The notes: generated by a model from the letters alone, not told the origin. A DNA stretch of 64,000 bases from Collimonas arenae (GCF_000786695.1 NZ_CP009962.1:930001-994000); one strand, 5' to 3'; shown: positions 16,697-29,733, counted from the stretch's first letter. Numbers and translations: made by a program.

Positions 16697-17017
16697 TTAT
16701 TTGCTGCGGCCAATCGCCAGGCCTGCCAGCAAGCCGATGGCGGCTGCCACGCTGACAGCTTTCCATGGATTTTCACCAACGTATTCGTCGGTCACATGCG
16801 CGGCGTGCTTGGTCTTGGCCACGGCTTTTTTAGTCGCTTTCGGCAATTCCGATTTGGCGGTTTCCAGCGCCGCTTTCAATTTAGTGCGCGCCTGGTTGTA
16901 TTTTGTTTCAGCGTGGTCATGGGTCTCGTCGAGCAGGTTTTCCGCATCTTTGATGACCGATTTGAGTTCGCCAGCCAGATTGTCGCGCATCTCTTTTACG
17001 TTGTCGGTAGTAGCCAT
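16697..17017 (-). CDS. DUF883 (ElaB/YqjD-type) small membrane-anchored protein
   Basis: This 106-residue protein has a helical, strongly charged N-terminal part with lysine and alanine heptads (about 5-65). It ends in a C-terminal membrane segment (about 83-100, AVSVAAAIGLLAGLAIG) closing with GRSK. This is the architecture of the DUF883/YqjD family, whose E. coli members bind ribosomes in stationary phase and anchor at the inner membrane. Function here is not known. It is a single gene with its own terminator and a purine-rich upstream region. Confidence 0.85.
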   Translation of the reverse strand: MATTDNVKEMRDNLAGELKSVIKDAENLLDETHDHAETKYNQARTKLKAALETAKSELPKATKKAVAKTKHAAHVTDEYVGENPWKAVSVAAAIGLLAGLAIGRSK

Positions 17018-17114
17018 GTTTGCCTCTTCAATGTGGATTGCAGGGAAAGATGTTGCTCAAATGTGTTGACTAATATATCACGAAAGGTCGCGCTAAAAAA
17101 TCGCAGCGTGGTTT

Positions 17115-17969
17115 TTAACGGAAAGCGTAATCCAGCGCAATGCCGCCAAATACCGCAGCGCCCAGCCAGTTATTGTGGCGAAAAGCGGCAAAGCAGGCGA
17201 CGCGATCGCGGTTGCGGATCAGTTGGTAGTGGTATATCGCGCAGCCGACGGCGAGCAGCATGCCGGCAATAAACCAGCCGCGCAGGCCGAACTGCCAGCC
17301 TACGGCAAATATTAAACCTAAACTGGCTGCATAACAAAGCATGATCGCCAGCACATCATAGCGGCCGAAGGTAATCGCCGAGGTCTTGATGCCGATGAGC
17401 AGGTCATCGTCGCGGTCGACCATGGCGTATTCGGTATCGTAGGCGACTGCCCAGAAGATGTTGGCAACCAGTAGCAGCCAGGCGGCTACAGGCACGGTCC
17501 CCTGTATCGCCGCAAAACCCATGGGAATGCCGAAGCCGAAGGCGATGCCGAGATAGGCTTGGGGTATCGCGAAGAAGCGTTTGAAGTAGGGATAGCTGCC
17601 GGCGACGATGACGGCAATCACAGACAGTTCCTTGGTCAGCGTGTTCAGTGGCAGGATCAGCAGCAGCGACAGCAAGGTCAGCACAACCGCCACCATCACG
17701 GCTTCCCAGCTTGCAATCTTGCCGCTGGTGAGCGGCCGTTCGGCGGTGCGTTTGACATGTTTATCGAAATCGCGGTCGGCGAAATCGTTGATGGCGCAGC
17801 CGGCCGAACGCATCAGCACCGTGCCGAGGCAGAAAATAACGACTAGCGTCCAGGCCGGTTTGCCGCCGGACGCCAGCCACAGAGCAGCCAAGGTTGGCCA
17901 CAGCAGCAACAGGATGCCGATGGGTTTATTCAAGCGGACCAGTTGGAAATAGAGTTTGAGGCGATTCAT
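17115..17969 (-). CDS. ubiA: 4-hydroxybenzoate octaprenyltransferase
   Basis: This 284-residue integral membrane prenyltransferase attaches the isoprenoid tail to 4-hydroxybenzoate in ubiquinone synthesis. The two Mg-binding aspartate-rich motifs are seen as [19 protein letters not shown] and [19 protein letters not shown]. Between and after them run hydrophobic helices. The ATG at 17969 ([18 protein letters not shown]) is preferred; the frame could open 18 bases earlier only with TTG. It follows oxyR on the same strand but is separated by a terminator. The chorismate lyase that makes its substrate, ubiC, lies at 43658. Confidence 0.95.
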   Translation of the reverse strand: MNRLKLYFQLVRLNKPIGILLLLWPTLAALWLASGGKPAWTLVVIFCLGTVLMRSAGCAINDFADRDFDKHVKRTAERPLTSGKIASWEAVMVAVVLTLLSLLLILPLNTLTKELSVIAVIVAGSYPYFKRFFAIPQAYLGIAFGFGIPMGFAAIQGTVPVAAWLLLVANIFWAVAYDTEYAMVDRDDDLLIGIKTSAITFGRYDVLAIMLCYAASLGLIFAVGWQFGLRGWFIAGMLLAVGCAIYHYQLIRNRDRVACFAAFRHNNWLGAAVFGGIALDYAFR

Positions 17970-17985
17970 TGCAATGTATGTGATC

Positions 17986-18057
17986 AAAAAAAGAGACCTG
18001 TAAAGGTCTCGGAGGGGGCCGTGAAAAGCCGGCTGGCGCTACAGTTGCGTCGCCAGC
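17986..18057 (-). terminator. Terminator downstream of oxyR
   Basis: On the minus strand the stem GAGACCT / AGGTCTC (17993-17999 with 18004-18010) is followed directly by seven U residues. A second stem, GCTGGCG / CGCCAGC (18032-18038 with 18051-18057), lies between it and the oxyR stop. Confidence 0.85.
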
Positions 18058-18064
18058 TTTAAGC

Positions 18065-19012
18065 TCAGCCTTCGACCGCTACTGCGTCATGCAGCAAGGT
18101 CACGCCCTTCAGGCCGCAGGCAAGCACAGCCTTTTGTACCGCCTCGATAGCGGCGTGACGGGTAAAGCTTTTGCGCCAGACGATCACCACGCGGCGCGAC
18201 GGGCCTGGCGCGGTAAACGGCACGTAACGCAACATGCCGTCCTTGGCTTCCAGATCAGGTACAGACGCTTGCGGCAGTACGGTGATGCCGATGCCGGACG
18301 CTACCATGTGGCGGATGGTCTCCAGCGACGAACCTTCAAAGGTGCGGGCGATGCCATCGCCGGCGGTCGAGAAGCGCGACATTTCCGGGCAGACTTCCAG
18401 CACCTGATCGCGGAAACAATGGCCGTTGCCGAGCAAGAGCATGGTTTCTGACTTCAAGTCCTGGGCGCTGATGCTGGCACGGTCGGCCCATGCATGGTGC
18501 TTGGGCAACGCCACCACGAACGGTTCGTCATACAGCGGTTGCACCATCAAGCCGTGTTCCGGGAACGGCAGGGCGATGATGGCGGCATCGAGTTCGCCCT
18601 GGCGAAGCAATTCCAGCAGGCGCACCGTAAAATTCTCTTGCAGCACCAGCGGCATTTGCGGCACTTGCTCGATCATGGTTTTCACTAGTGGCGGCAGCAG
18701 GTAAGGGCCGACGGTGTAGATGATGCCGAGGCGTAGCGGCCCGGCCAGCGGATCCTTGTTCTGATTGGCGATTTCGCGGATGGTGGCGGTTTGCTCCAGC
18801 ACCCGTTCCGCCTGCGCCACGATCTGGCCACCGAGTGGCGTCACCGAAATTTCGGTGCCTCCGCGTTCGAAGATGACGACGCCCAGTTCATCTTCCAGCT
18901 TCTTGATCGCCACGGAGAGTGTCGGCTGCGCCACGAAGCATGCTTCCGCGGCATGGCCAAAGTGCTTTACGCGCGCTACCGCGACGATATATTTGAGTTC
19001 GGTCAGAGTCAT
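18065..19012 (-). CDS. oxyR: LysR-family peroxide sensor OxyR
   Basis: This 315-residue LysR regulator has an N-terminal winged helix (residues 1-60, HAAEACFVAQPTLSVAIKKLE). The redox pair that defines OxyR is present: C199 in GNGHCFRDQ and C208 in EVCPE. Peroxide oxidation forms the C199-C208 disulfide and activates transcription of catalase, alkyl hydroperoxide reductase and similar genes. It lies 105 bp downstream of recG on the same strand, a frequent betaproteobacterial arrangement. Two peroxidase genes elsewhere in the window (11906 and 33098) are plausible targets, but no operator was identified. Confidence 0.95.
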   Translation of the reverse strand: MTLTELKYIVAVARVKHFGHAAEACFVAQPTLSVAIKKLEDELGVVIFERGGTEISVTPLGGQIVAQAERVLEQTATIREIANQNKDPLAGPLRLGIIYTVGPYLLPPLVKTMIEQVPQMPLVLQENFTVRLLELLRQGELDAAIIALPFPEHGLMVQPLYDEPFVVALPKHHAWADRASISAQDLKSETMLLLGNGHCFRDQVLEVCPEMSRFSTAGDGIARTFEGSSLETIRHMVASGIGITVLPQASVPDLEAKDGMLRYVPFTAPGPSRRVVIVWRKSFTRHAAIEAVQKAVLACGLKGVTLLHDAVAVEG

Positions 19013-19117
19013 GTTGTTATCTTCGCATATTTTTTAATGGAGGATGTATCTCCGTGTTTTAGTGCCGTTTTTGCGTGCACGGCATCTCTCCCTGTCGATA
19101 CTGTTCAAAACATCTGG

Positions 19118-21247
19118 TCAAACCTTCAGAAAATCTTCACGCATGCCCAGCCAGCGCGCGAGATGGGCGCTAACGGTGGCGTTGTTGGCCGGCGTCGGGT
19201 CTTGCAATAGCGCTTGCGCCAGGTCGCGTGCGCGGTCGACCAGCCACTGGTCTGTCATCAGGTCGGCGAAGCGCAACATGGCCTGGCCCGATTGTCGCGC
19301 ACCAAGGAACTCGCCGGGGCCGCGGATTTCCAGGTCACGGCGGGCGATTTCAAAGCCGTCCGTGGTTTCGCGCATGGTCAACAGGCGCTGCTTGGCGATG
19401 TGGCCGAGCGGGCTTTGGTATAACAACAAGCATACGCTGGCTGCCGAACCGCGTCCAACCCGTCCACGCAGCTGGTGCAATTGCGACAGACCGAAACGTT
19501 CGGCGTGTTCGATCACCATCAGTGAGGCGTTGGGAACGTCGACCCCGACCTCAATTACCGTGGTGGCCACCAGCACATGGCAAACGCCGGCGCTGAAGGC
19601 GTCCATTACTTCCTGCTTCTCGGCCTGTTTGAGGCGGCCGTGGACCAGTCCGACCTTCAGATCTGGCAGCGCTTCAGCCAGCATGGCGTAGGTATCGGTC
19701 GCGGTTTGCAGTTGCAGGGCTTCCGATTCTTCAATTAGCGGGCAGACCCAGTATGCCTGGCGGCCATCCTGCACAGCGGCATGGACCCGCGCGATCACCT
19801 CATCGCGCCGCATCTGGTCCACGGCACGCGTGACAATCGGCGTGCGGCCTGGCGGCAGCTCATCGATCACCGAGATTTCCAGGTCAGCGTAATAGGTCAT
19901 CGCCAGTGTGCGCGGGATCGGCGTGGCGCTCATCATCAGCTGGTGCGGTACGACTGCGGCGGCTTTTTCATCGTCATGCGCCGGATTGCCACCGCCATTC
20001 TCGGATGTGGTCTTGTTTCGCAGCGCCAAGCGCTGGCCGACGCCGAAGCGGTGCTGTTCATCGACGATCACCAGTCCCAGCCTGGCGAACTGTACGCTGT
20101 CCTGTATCAAGGCGTGGGTGCCGATCACCAGTTGCGCTTCGCCAGATTCGATCATCGCCTGGGCTGCCAGTTTTTCTTTCTTTTTCAGGCTACCGGTGAG
20201 CCAGGCAACCTTCACGCCGAGCGGCTCCATCCAGGCAGCAATCTTGCGGAAATGTTGATCCGCCAGGATTTCTGTGGGCGCCATCAGCACTGCCTGAAAG
20301 CCGCTGTCGATGGCCTGGGCCGCCGCCAGCGCCGCGACCACGGTCTTGCCGCTGCCGACATCGCCTTGTAGCAGGCGCTGCATCGGGAACGAGGCGCGCA
20401 GGTCTGCGCTGATTTCGGCAACCACCCTCTGTTGTGCTTTGGTCAACGTGAACGGCAAGGCTTTAAGAAAGGCCGCTGACAATTCCCCCGCCAGCGGCAG
20501 TGCTCGGGCGTTCTTGTTGCGGCGCGCAACCTGGGCTCGTTTCAAGGACAATTGCTGGGCCAGCAATTCGTCGAATTTCATGCGCACCCAGGCTGGATGG
20601 GAGCGGTCTTCCAGCGCATATTCGTCGACCTCTGGCGGCGGGTTATGCAGTAGCCGCACCGCATCTTCAAAGCTGCTGAGCTGCTGTTCCGCCAGTTGCG
20701 CCGGCGACAAGGTGTCACGCCATTCGACCCGTGTCATGGCGTCGGCAATCGCCTTGCGCAGGAAGATCTGAGATAAGCCTTCGCCGGCAGGATATACCGG
20801 CGTCAGGACATCGGGGAGAGGCGCGCCTTCCAATACGATTTTGTAATTCGGATGCACCACCTCGGCGCCAAAAAAGCCGTGGCGGATTTCGCCGCGCGCG
20901 CGGACCCGGGTGCCGACCGCCAGTTGCTTGGTCTGGCTGCCGTAGAAATTCAGGAAGCGCATCACCAATTGGCCGGTATCGTCGACAATGGTCACAATCA
21001 GCTGGCGCCGCGGCCGGTACTGGATCTCGCAGGCGCTGACGACCCCTTCGACTTGCGCTACGCTAGTGCCCATCATGCCGGCTTGCCGGATCGTAACGAT
21101 CGCGGTTTCGTCCTCATAGCGCATCGGCAGGTGCAAAACCAGGTCCATGTCGGTACGCAATCCGAGTTTCTCCAGCTTGCTGGCGCGGGTGTTCGCGGCT
21201 GGGACGGGAGCGGCTTTGGTGGCAGGTTTTCGCTTTGGAGCAGGCAT
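19118..21247 (-). CDS. recG: ATP-dependent DNA helicase RecG
   Basis: This 709-residue superfamily 2 helicase remodels stalled forks and recombination intermediates. An N-terminal wedge/OB domain (residues about 30-200, [27 protein letters not shown]) precedes the motor. The motor has Walker [20 protein letters not shown] motif Ia (here [14 protein letters not shown]), the DEQH box, SATPIPRT and the C-terminal QLRGRVGRG motif VI. The basic linker [14 protein letters not shown] precedes the domain. It is divergent from queA across 150 bp. Confidence 0.97.
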   Translation of the reverse strand: MPAPKRKPATKAAPVPAANTRASKLEKLGLRTDMDLVLHLPMRYEDETAIVTIRQAGMMGTSVAQVEGVVSACEIQYRPRRQLIVTIVDDTGQLVMRFLNFYGSQTKQLAVGTRVRARGEIRHGFFGAEVVHPNYKIVLEGAPLPDVLTPVYPAGEGLSQIFLRKAIADAMTRVEWRDTLSPAQLAEQQLSSFEDAVRLLHNPPPEVDEYALEDRSHPAWVRMKFDELLAQQLSLKRAQVARRNKNARALPLAGELSAAFLKALPFTLTKAQQRVVAEISADLRASFPMQRLLQGDVGSGKTVVAALAAAQAIDSGFQAVLMAPTEILADQHFRKIAAWMEPLGVKVAWLTGSLKKKEKLAAQAMIESGEAQLVIGTHALIQDSVQFARLGLVIVDEQHRFGVGQRLALRNKTTSENGGGNPAHDDEKAAAVVPHQLMMSATPIPRTLAMTYYADLEISVIDELPPGRTPIVTRAVDQMRRDEVIARVHAAVQDGRQAYWVCPLIEESEALQLQTATDTYAMLAEALPDLKVGLVHGRLKQAEKQEVMDAFSAGVCHVLVATTVIEVGVDVPNASLMVIEHAERFGLSQLHQLRGRVGRGSAASVCLLLYQSPLGHIAKQRLLTMRETTDGFEIARRDLEIRGPGEFLGARQSGQAMLRFADLMTDQWLVDRARDLAQALLQDPTPANNATVSAHLARWLGMREDFLKV

Positions 21248-21397
21248 ATAGAGCTGTTAGTGGCGGCAGGGCGTAAAATAGCGGGTTTGCTCGATAATTC
21301 GCTGTATCCCTGTCTGGTACGGATTTCAGCGTTTGCCATTGTAAAGCCTATAGCTGTAATGGCAACCCGAGCGTTATTTTTCATTATTTATCCGAAC

Positions 21398-22417
21398 ATG
21401 CATTCTCTTTCCGATTACGATTTCGACCTGCCGCCAGAATTGATTGCGCAAACGCCCTTGTCAGAGCGCAGCGCATCGCGCCTGCTACATCTGGATGGCG
21501 AACAGTTAATAGATCGTCAATTTACCGACATTGTCGCGCAGTTGAACGCCGGCGATCTGCTGGTGTTTAACGATACCCGCGTGCTCAAGGCGCGCTTCTT
21601 TGGCGTCAAGGAAACCGGCGGCAAGGTCGAGGTACTGGTTGAGCGGGTAGTGGATAATCGCACCGTGCACGCGCAGGTGCGTGCCTCGAAATCGCCGCCC
21701 GCTGGCACCAGGATCCGTCTGGCGGAGGTGTTTGACGTGGTGGTGGGAGAGCGCGTCGGCGAGTTTTATACGCTGGTGTTTCCCGCCGATGTCTTCGATC
21801 TGATCGATGCCCATGGCCGCTTGCCGTTGCCGCCATACATCGAGCATGACGCAGATGCATTTGACGAGACTCGTTATCAAACTGTCTACGCCAAGCATGC
21901 AGGCGCGGTGGCCGCGCCAACCGCGGGTTTGCATTTTGACCAGGTTCTGCTTGAGCAGCTGAGCCAAAAAGGCGTCAGCTTCGGCTATGTCACGCTCCAC
22001 GTAGGCGCGGGTACATTCCAGCCAGTGCGTAGCGAGAATCTGGCGGAGCATAAGATGCATAGCGAGTGGTACACCATTACCGAGGCTACTGTGGATGCCG
22101 TACGCGCCACCAAGGCGGCTGGAGGCAAAGTGGTGGCTGTCGGCACCACCAGCTTGCGGGCGCTGGAATCGGCCTCGCAATCCGGCGCTTTGCAGGCCGG
22201 TAGCGCCGATACCACCTTGTTTATCACGCCTGGCTATGTATTCAAGACTGTTGATCGATTGATCACGAATTTTCATTTGCCGAAATCGACCTTGCTGATG
22301 CTGGTCTCGGCTTTTGCCGGCTATGACCGCATACGCGCCGCTTACGCCCATGCCATCGTGCAACGCTATCGTTTCTTCAGCTACGGCGATGCGATGCTGC
22401 TTACTTACAACGTTTGA
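21398..22417 (+). CDS. queA: S-adenosylmethionine:tRNA ribosyltransferase-isomerase
   Basis: This 339-residue enzyme transfers the ribosyl part of SAM to 7-aminomethyl-deazaguanine in tRNA, making epoxyqueuosine. Family blocks are [62 protein letters not shown] and [16 protein letters not shown]. The open frame extends far upstream (to 20852) across recG. ATG 21398 was chosen because the protein then begins at the family's usual N-terminus. It precedes tgt by 18 bp, so the two queuosine steps are co-transcribed. Confidence 0.96.
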   Translation: MHSLSDYDFDLPPELIAQTPLSERSASRLLHLDGEQLIDRQFTDIVAQLNAGDLLVFNDTRVLKARFFGVKETGGKVEVLVERVVDNRTVHAQVRASKSPPAGTRIRLAEVFDVVVGERVGEFYTLVFPADVFDLIDAHGRLPLPPYIEHDADAFDETRYQTVYAKHAGAVAAPTAGLHFDQVLLEQLSQKGVSFGYVTLHVGAGTFQPVRSENLAEHKMHSEWYTITEATVDAVRATKAAGGKVVAVGTTSLRALESASQSGALQAGSADTTLFITPGYVFKTVDRLITNFHLPKSTLLMLVSAFAGYDRIRAAYAHAIVQRYRFFSYGDAMLLTYNV

Positions 22418-23563
<1,146 letters not shown>

Positions 23564-23776
23564 GATTTTTCTTGCACTGACGTATGTATTTTGCAACTAT
23601 TTTCAGCTATAACGATCTATTTCTATTGGCCCAGGCAGTCGAAGTTCACCGTAGCGAAGACGGCTCGGGCTGATTTTCCCGGCAATAAATAGCGGCAGGG
23701 GATGGCTGGACGGTTGTATGCCGTTACCCAATGCTAGAATGCTGGGCTATTTTCAAACTATTACCTGGAGCAACTC

Positions 23777-24130
23777 GTGTCAATTATTTCTAGCGCCTAC
23801 GCGCAAACTGCACCTGCGGCTACTGCTGCCACCGGCCCGCTGGGCTTGAGTAGCAACCTGACCAGCTTTTTGCCGATCATCCTGATGTTCGTGGTGCTGT
23901 ACTTCTTGATGATCCGCCCGCAAATGAAGCGTCAGAAAGAACAGAAAGCCATGATGGATGCGCTCGGCAAGGGCGACGAAGTCGTGACAGCCGGCGGCAT
24001 GCTGGGCAAGATCACCAAGGTTGCCGATGGCTACATCACCCTGGAGATCGCCAGCGGTACTGAAGTCGTGGTGCAAAAGGGCTCGGTCACCACATTGTTG
24101 CCAAAAGGCACAATCAAGACGGCGCTGTAA
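23777..24130 (+). CDS. yajC: Preprotein translocase subunit YajC
   Basis: This 117-residue single-pass membrane protein has a transmembrane helix at about residues 27-48 (FLPIILMFVVLYFLMIRPQ). The basic cytoplasmic domain contains GDEVVTAGGMLGKITKV. YajC associates with SecD and SecF in the Sec holotranslocon. The start is GTG at 23777, with CTGGAG 6 bases upstream. The order queA-tgt-yajC-secD-secF is widespread in proteobacteria. The 213 bp before it holds no gene; I see a TAGAAT box at 23740 that might be part of a promoter, but the -35 is unconvincing. Confidence 0.95.
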   Translation: MSIISSAYAQTAPAATAATGPLGLSSNLTSFLPIILMFVVLYFLMIRPQMKRQKEQKAMMDALGKGDEVVTAGGMLGKITKVADGYITLEIASGTEVVVQKGSVTTLLPKGTIKTAL

Positions 24131-24309
24131 TTACCGCCCGACTGATGGAGTGAGAGCATCCGCTTCGGGTGCTCTATTCAAATGTAGGGCCGGGAATAAA
24201 AAAGAGCCTGGCGGCGCAATGCCACAAGACATCGCGCTCAGGGCATAGGCTGCATCAACAATGCAAGCAAGAGACTCCCTCTGAGACTCACACAGAACGC
24301 AGAATCACT

Positions 24310-26175
24310 ATGAATCGCTATCCTCTCTGGAAATATATTCTGATCGTCATCGCGCTGTTGTTCGGCGTGCTGTACACCATACCGAACTTTTTCGGTAATA
24401 CCCCTGCGGTACAGGTGAGCAGTGGCAAAGCAACCTTGAAGATCGACAGTTCACTGGCTGACCGGGTGACGCAAATTCTGCAGCAAGGCAATTTGCAGAC
24501 CGACGGTGTCTCCTATGAAACCGCAGGCGCGCAAGGTACTGTACGCGCCCGTTTTCACGATACCGACACGCAGTTCAAGGCCAAGACCCTGCTTGAACAA
24601 AGCCTGAACACCGATCCAACCGATCCGACTTATGTGATCGCCTTTAATCTGGTGCCGAATACGCCGCACTGGCTACAAAGCATCCATGCGCTGCCGATGT
24701 ATCTGGGCCTGGATTTGCGCGGCGGCGTGCATTTCCTGATGCAAGTCGACACCAAGGCGGTCATTAACAAGCGTTTGCAAGGATTGCAAGCCAGCGCCCG
24801 CAGCGAGTTGCGCGACAAGGATATCCGCTACAGCGGCATCAACCGTAATGGCGATACGATCGAAATCAGTTTCCGCGACCAGGATACCCTGAACAAGGCG
24901 CGCGATATTCTTGCACCACAGCTGTCGGAAATGCTGATCCAGGCGGCGCCGGCGGTTGCAGGCAGCGATCCGATGCTGGTTGCTTCGCTGAAGCCGGAAG
25001 CGCTCAAACAGATTGTCGATAACGGCGTCACGCAAAATATCACGACTCTGTCGAAACGGGTCAATGAACTGGGCGTCAACGAGCCGATCATCCAGCGCCA
25101 GGGCGCTGATCGTATCGTGATCCAGATGCCAGGCGTGCAAGATGTGTCGCGCGCCAAGGACATCATTGGCCGTACTGCGACGCTGGAAGTGCGAATGGTG
25201 GACGAAACCGTTACGCGAGGCACTGAAGCCACTGCCGCCATTCCGTTTGGTTCCGAACTGTTCAAGGTAGGCAAGAGCGCGCCAGTGGTGCTGTACAAGG
25301 AACCGGTACTGACCGGCGACTATATTTCCAGCGCCGCTGTCAGCTTTGACCAGAACCAGCAGCCTGCAGTCAGCCTCGACCTTAACGGCGATGGCGGCCG
25401 CAAGATGCGCGACGCTACCCGCGGCAAGGTCGGCAAGGCAATGGCGATCGTGCTGTTTGAAAAAGGCAAAGGCGAAGTCTTGACTGTTGCGACGATCCAG
25501 AGCGAACTCGGTTCGCGCTTCCAGATCACTGGCATGGGCTCACCGGAAGCTGCAGCCGACCTGGCGTTGCTGTTGCGCGCCGGTTCGCTGGCGGCGCCGA
25601 TGACCATCATCGAAGAACGCACCATCGGCCCGCAACTTGGCGCCGAGAATATCCAGAAGGGCTTTGATTCGACGATGTACGGTTTCGCCGTGATCGCTAC
25701 CTTCATGATCATCTATTACATGCTGTTCGGCTTGTTCAGCGTGCTGGCCTTGTCGGTCAACTTGTTGTTGCTGATCGCTGTGCTGTCGACCTTGCAGGCG
25801 ACCTTGACCTTGCCGGGTATCGCCGCGATTGCGCTGACGCTCGGTATTGCAATCGACGCCAACGTGTTGGTGAATGAGCGTATCCGCGAAGAACTGCGTA
25901 ACGGTAATTCGCCGCAAGCAGCTATCTCAATTGGTTTCGACCGCGCCTGGGCGACGATCCTGGACTCCAACGTGACGACGCTGATTGCCGGCTTGGCATT
26001 GCTGATTTTCGGTTCCGGCGCGATTCGCGGCTTCGCGGTGGTGCATTGCCTGGGTATCCTGACTTCGATTTTCTCAGCGGTGTTCGTCTCGCGCGGTTTC
26101 GCCAATCTGTGGTACGGCCGCAAGAAGAAACTGACCAGCTTGTCGATAGGACAGATCTGGAAGCCGACCGCTTAA
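24310..26175 (+). CDS. secD: Protein translocase subunit SecD
   Basis: This 621-residue inner-membrane RND-like protein uses the proton motive force to pull secreted proteins out of the Sec channel. The N-terminal membrane helix (YPLWKYILIVIALLFGVLYTIPN) is followed by the D1 motif LGLDLRGGVHFLMQVD, a large periplasmic region, then five C-terminal helices with GIAIDANVLVNERIREE. The frame is open from 24169, but ATG 24310 gives the family's N-terminus. Between secD and secF lies a 105-bp palindromic element. Confidence 0.96.
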   Translation: MNRYPLWKYILIVIALLFGVLYTIPNFFGNTPAVQVSSGKATLKIDSSLADRVTQILQQGNLQTDGVSYETAGAQGTVRARFHDTDTQFKAKTLLEQSLNTDPTDPTYVIAFNLVPNTPHWLQSIHALPMYLGLDLRGGVHFLMQVDTKAVINKRLQGLQASARSELRDKDIRYSGINRNGDTIEISFRDQDTLNKARDILAPQLSEMLIQAAPAVAGSDPMLVASLKPEALKQIVDNGVTQNITTLSKRVNELGVNEPIIQRQGADRIVIQMPGVQDVSRAKDIIGRTATLEVRMVDETVTRGTEATAAIPFGSELFKVGKSAPVVLYKEPVLTGDYISSAAVSFDQNQQPAVSLDLNGDGGRKMRDATRGKVGKAMAIVLFEKGKGEVLTVATIQSELGSRFQITGMGSPEAAADLALLLRAGSLAAPMTIIEERTIGPQLGAENIQKGFDSTMYGFAVIATFMIIYYMLFGLFSVLALSVNLLLLIAVLSTLQATLTLPGIAAIALTLGIAIDANVLVNERIREELRNGNSPQAAISIGFDRAWATILDSNVTTLIAGLALLIFGSGAIRGFAVVHCLGILTSIFSAVFVSRGFANLWYGRKKKLTSLSIGQIWKPTA

Positions 26176-26182
26176 GGGGATA

Positions 26183-26287
26183 TCCAAAACCTACTGCGCG
26201 GCCCAATATTCGGTTTGCGATGCTCACTGTACTTCCGTACAGCTGCGCTTCTCAACCAGACCTTGGACCGCTCGCTACGGTTTTGGA
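26183..26287. repeat. 105-bp near-palindromic element between secD and secF
   Basis: The ends are TCCAAAACC and GGTTTTGGA, and the arms remain imperfectly complementary across their whole length. The exact centre is the perfect hairpin CTGTAC-TTCC-GTACAG (26227-26242). ATGCTC and GCTGCGCT flank a 16-base core, as in the element at 16430. The central CTGTAC-loop-GTAC resembles the element at 5215. It lies inside a presumed operon and would fold in the secD-secF mRNA. Confidence 0.65.
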
Positions 26288-26386
26288 GCCTCATTGAAAT
26301 ACTCAAATAACGTTGTGGCCGCACCGGCATCAGAGGATGCGCGGCCACACAGGCAAGAACCAGTGGTGTGAACCAAAAGGAATGTG

Positions 26387-27331
26387 ATGGAACTTTTCCG
26401 TATCAAAAAAGATATTCCGTTCATGCGCCATGCATTGATTTTCAATGCAATTTCGGCGCTGACGTTTGTATTGGCCGTATTCTTCCTGTTCTCGAAAGGC
26501 TTGCATCTGTCGATCGAGTTTACCGGCGGTACGGTAATCGAAGTCGCGTATACCAAACCGGCGGATATCGACAGCATCCGCAAGACGGTTGAAGGTATTG
26601 GTTATGCCGACAACCAGGTGACCAATTTCGGCACGGCGCAAGATGTCATGATTCGCCTGCCAGCGAAAAAGGGTGAGAACGCCAATACACAAAGCGCTAC
26701 GGTGCTGGCTGCGTTGCAAAAACAGGATCCCGATGTCGCTCTGAAACGCACCGAGTTTGTCGGCCCGCAGGTGGGCGACGAGCTGGCGCATGACGGTTTG
26801 ATGGCGTTGCTGTTCGTGGTGATCGGCATCATGATCTACCTGGCGATCCGCTTCGAATGGAAATATGCGGTGGCGGCGATTATCGCCAACTTGCATGACG
26901 TGGTGATCATCCTCGGTTTCTTTGCCTTCTTCCAGTGGGAATTCTCGCTGACCGTGTTGGCGGCGATCCTGGCGGTTCTGGGCTACTCTGTGAATGAATC
27001 GGTGGTGGTGTTTGACCGCGTCCGCGAAACATTCCGCGATCGCCGCTTCGGCAAGCTGGCCGTGGCCGATGTCATGAACCATGCGATCACGAGCACCATT
27101 TCACGCACCATCATCACTCACGGCAGCACTGAAATCATGGTGCTGTCGATGTTCGTGTTCGGCGGTCCGGCGCTGCATTATTTTGCACTGGCGCTGACCA
27201 TCGGTATCTTGTTCGGTATCTATTCATCGGTGTTCGTCGCCGCAGCCGTAGCAATGTGGCTGGGCGTCAAGCGTGAAGACATGATCAAACCGATCAAGGA
27301 AAAGGATGAGGCTGATGGCGCAGTGGTATAA
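26387..27331 (+). CDS. secF: Protein translocase subunit SecF
   Basis: This 314-residue partner of SecD has six membrane helices. Visible signatures are LHLSIEFTGGTVIEV, VGPQVGDELAHDG, VLGYSVNESVVVFDRVRE and the C-terminal ALTIGILFGIYSSVFVAAAVAMWLG. ATG 26387 is preferred over the in-frame GTG three bases earlier because AAAGGA ends 6 bases upstream. The gap of 211 bp from secD is unusually long for this gene pair and is half filled by the palindromic element. A terminator follows. Confidence 0.96.
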   Translation: MELFRIKKDIPFMRHALIFNAISALTFVLAVFFLFSKGLHLSIEFTGGTVIEVAYTKPADIDSIRKTVEGIGYADNQVTNFGTAQDVMIRLPAKKGENANTQSATVLAALQKQDPDVALKRTEFVGPQVGDELAHDGLMALLFVVIGIMIYLAIRFEWKYAVAAIIANLHDVVIILGFFAFFQWEFSLTVLAAILAVLGYSVNESVVVFDRVRETFRDRRFGKLAVADVMNHAITSTISRTIITHGSTEIMVLSMFVFGGPALHYFALALTIGILFGIYSSVFVAAAVAMWLGVKREDMIKPIKEKDEADGAVV

Positions 27332-27345
27332 GCGTCGCAGGCAAA

Positions 27346-27378
27346 ATAAAAAAACCAGCCTTCGGGCTGGTTTTTTTT
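27346..27378. terminator. Bidirectional terminator between secF and purB
   Basis: A 10-bp stem AAAACCAGCC / GGCTGGTTTT closes on a TTCG tetraloop, with A7 before and T8 after. It serves both converging genes. Confidence 0.95.
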
Positions 27379-27425
27379 CGGGAAAAAATGGCTGCCAATT
27401 AAAATCCGGCAGCCATCCTTGCGTA

Positions 27426-28916
<1,491 letters not shown>

Positions 28917-29017
28917 CTAAACCCAAAGCGAAACCGAATTTTACCATTTGCAACGTGGTAAATATGCCGCTTTGAATGCGGACAGGATTGGCAATGAGCA
29001 AAGTCGCCAGGGTCGAA

Positions 29018-29026
29018 TGCTATAAT
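29018..29026 (+). promoter_or_regulatory. Extended -10 promoter of the GST gene
   Basis: TGCTATAAT is a consensus -10 hexamer (29021-29026) with the TGn extension, about 30 bp upstream of the ATG at 29056. No good -35 lies at 16-18 bp, which fits an extended -10 promoter. Confidence 0.65.
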
Positions 29027-29055
29027 CAGCCAACATTTTTTACCATAAGTGACAT

Positions 29056-29664
29056 ATGAAGCTGATCGGTTCCCTGGGTAGTCCTTTTGTTCGCAAAGTC
29101 CGTGTCGTCATGGCCGAGAAAAAGCTTGATTACGACTTTGTGCTGGAGGATGTGTGGTCGCCTGACACCAAGATCCAGGCCTCCAATCCTTTGGGCAAAG
29201 TACCTTGCCTGGTGATGGAAGACGGCGGCGCCATGTTTGATTCGCACGTGATCGTCGAGTATCTCGATACCTTGACGCCGGTAGGCAAGCTGATCCCGAT
29301 CAACAGCCGCGAACGTTCCGAAGTCAAATGCTGGGAAGCGCTGGCTGATGGCGTACTGGAAGCCGGCGTGCTGATTCGCCTGGAAGGTTTGCAGCGACCT
29401 GAAGAACTGCGCAGCCAGGCTTGGATCGACCGCCAGCAACGCAAGATCGACGCCGGCCTGAAAGCCATGGCTGCGGGTCTGGCGGAAAAGCCGTTTTGTT
29501 CCGGCACGCATTATTCACTAGCCGACGTGGCGGTGGGTTGCGCATTGGGCTGGATCAGCTTCCGCTTCCCGCAAATCACCTGGCGCGAAGATTATCCGAC
29601 GCTGGCCAAGCTGTTTGAAAAATTATCAGAACGCCAGTCGTTCAAGGATACTGTCCCTCAATAA
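29056..29664 (+). CDS. Glutathione S-transferase family protein
   Basis: This 202-residue cytosolic protein has the GST fold. The N-terminal thioredoxin-like domain contains GSPFVRKVRVVMAEK, the cis-proline in NPLGKVPCLVMEDG and the glutathione-binding DSHVIVEYLD. The helical C-terminal domain contains the N-capping motif region HYSLADVAVGCAL. It resembles E. coli YibF. Substrate is unknown. It is a single gene with an extended -10 promoter, divergent from purB. Confidence 0.88.
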   Translation: MKLIGSLGSPFVRKVRVVMAEKKLDYDFVLEDVWSPDTKIQASNPLGKVPCLVMEDGGAMFDSHVIVEYLDTLTPVGKLIPINSRERSEVKCWEALADGVLEAGVLIRLEGLQRPEELRSQAWIDRQQRKIDAGLKAMAAGLAEKPFCSGTHYSLADVAVGCALGWISFRFPQITWREDYPTLAKLFEKLSERQSFKDTVPQ

Positions 29665-29677
29665 GCTGGCTGCCAAG

Positions 29678-29697
29678 CGTCAGTGAGAGCTGACGCG
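29678..29697 (+). other. Short hairpin after the GST gene
   Basis: GCGTCAG and CTGACGC pair around a 6-base loop, 14 bp after the GST stop. No U-run follows, so it is at best a weak or Rho-assisted 3' end. Confidence 0.4.
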
Positions 29698-29733
29698 ATG
29701 CGGCTGATTTGTGTATAGGCATCTTCAACTATA

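Noticed and set aside
23715..23745. A promoter for yajC with TTGTAT and TAGAAT
   Set aside because: Spacing is only 15 bp and the -35 is poor, so it was mentioned but not listed as a feature.
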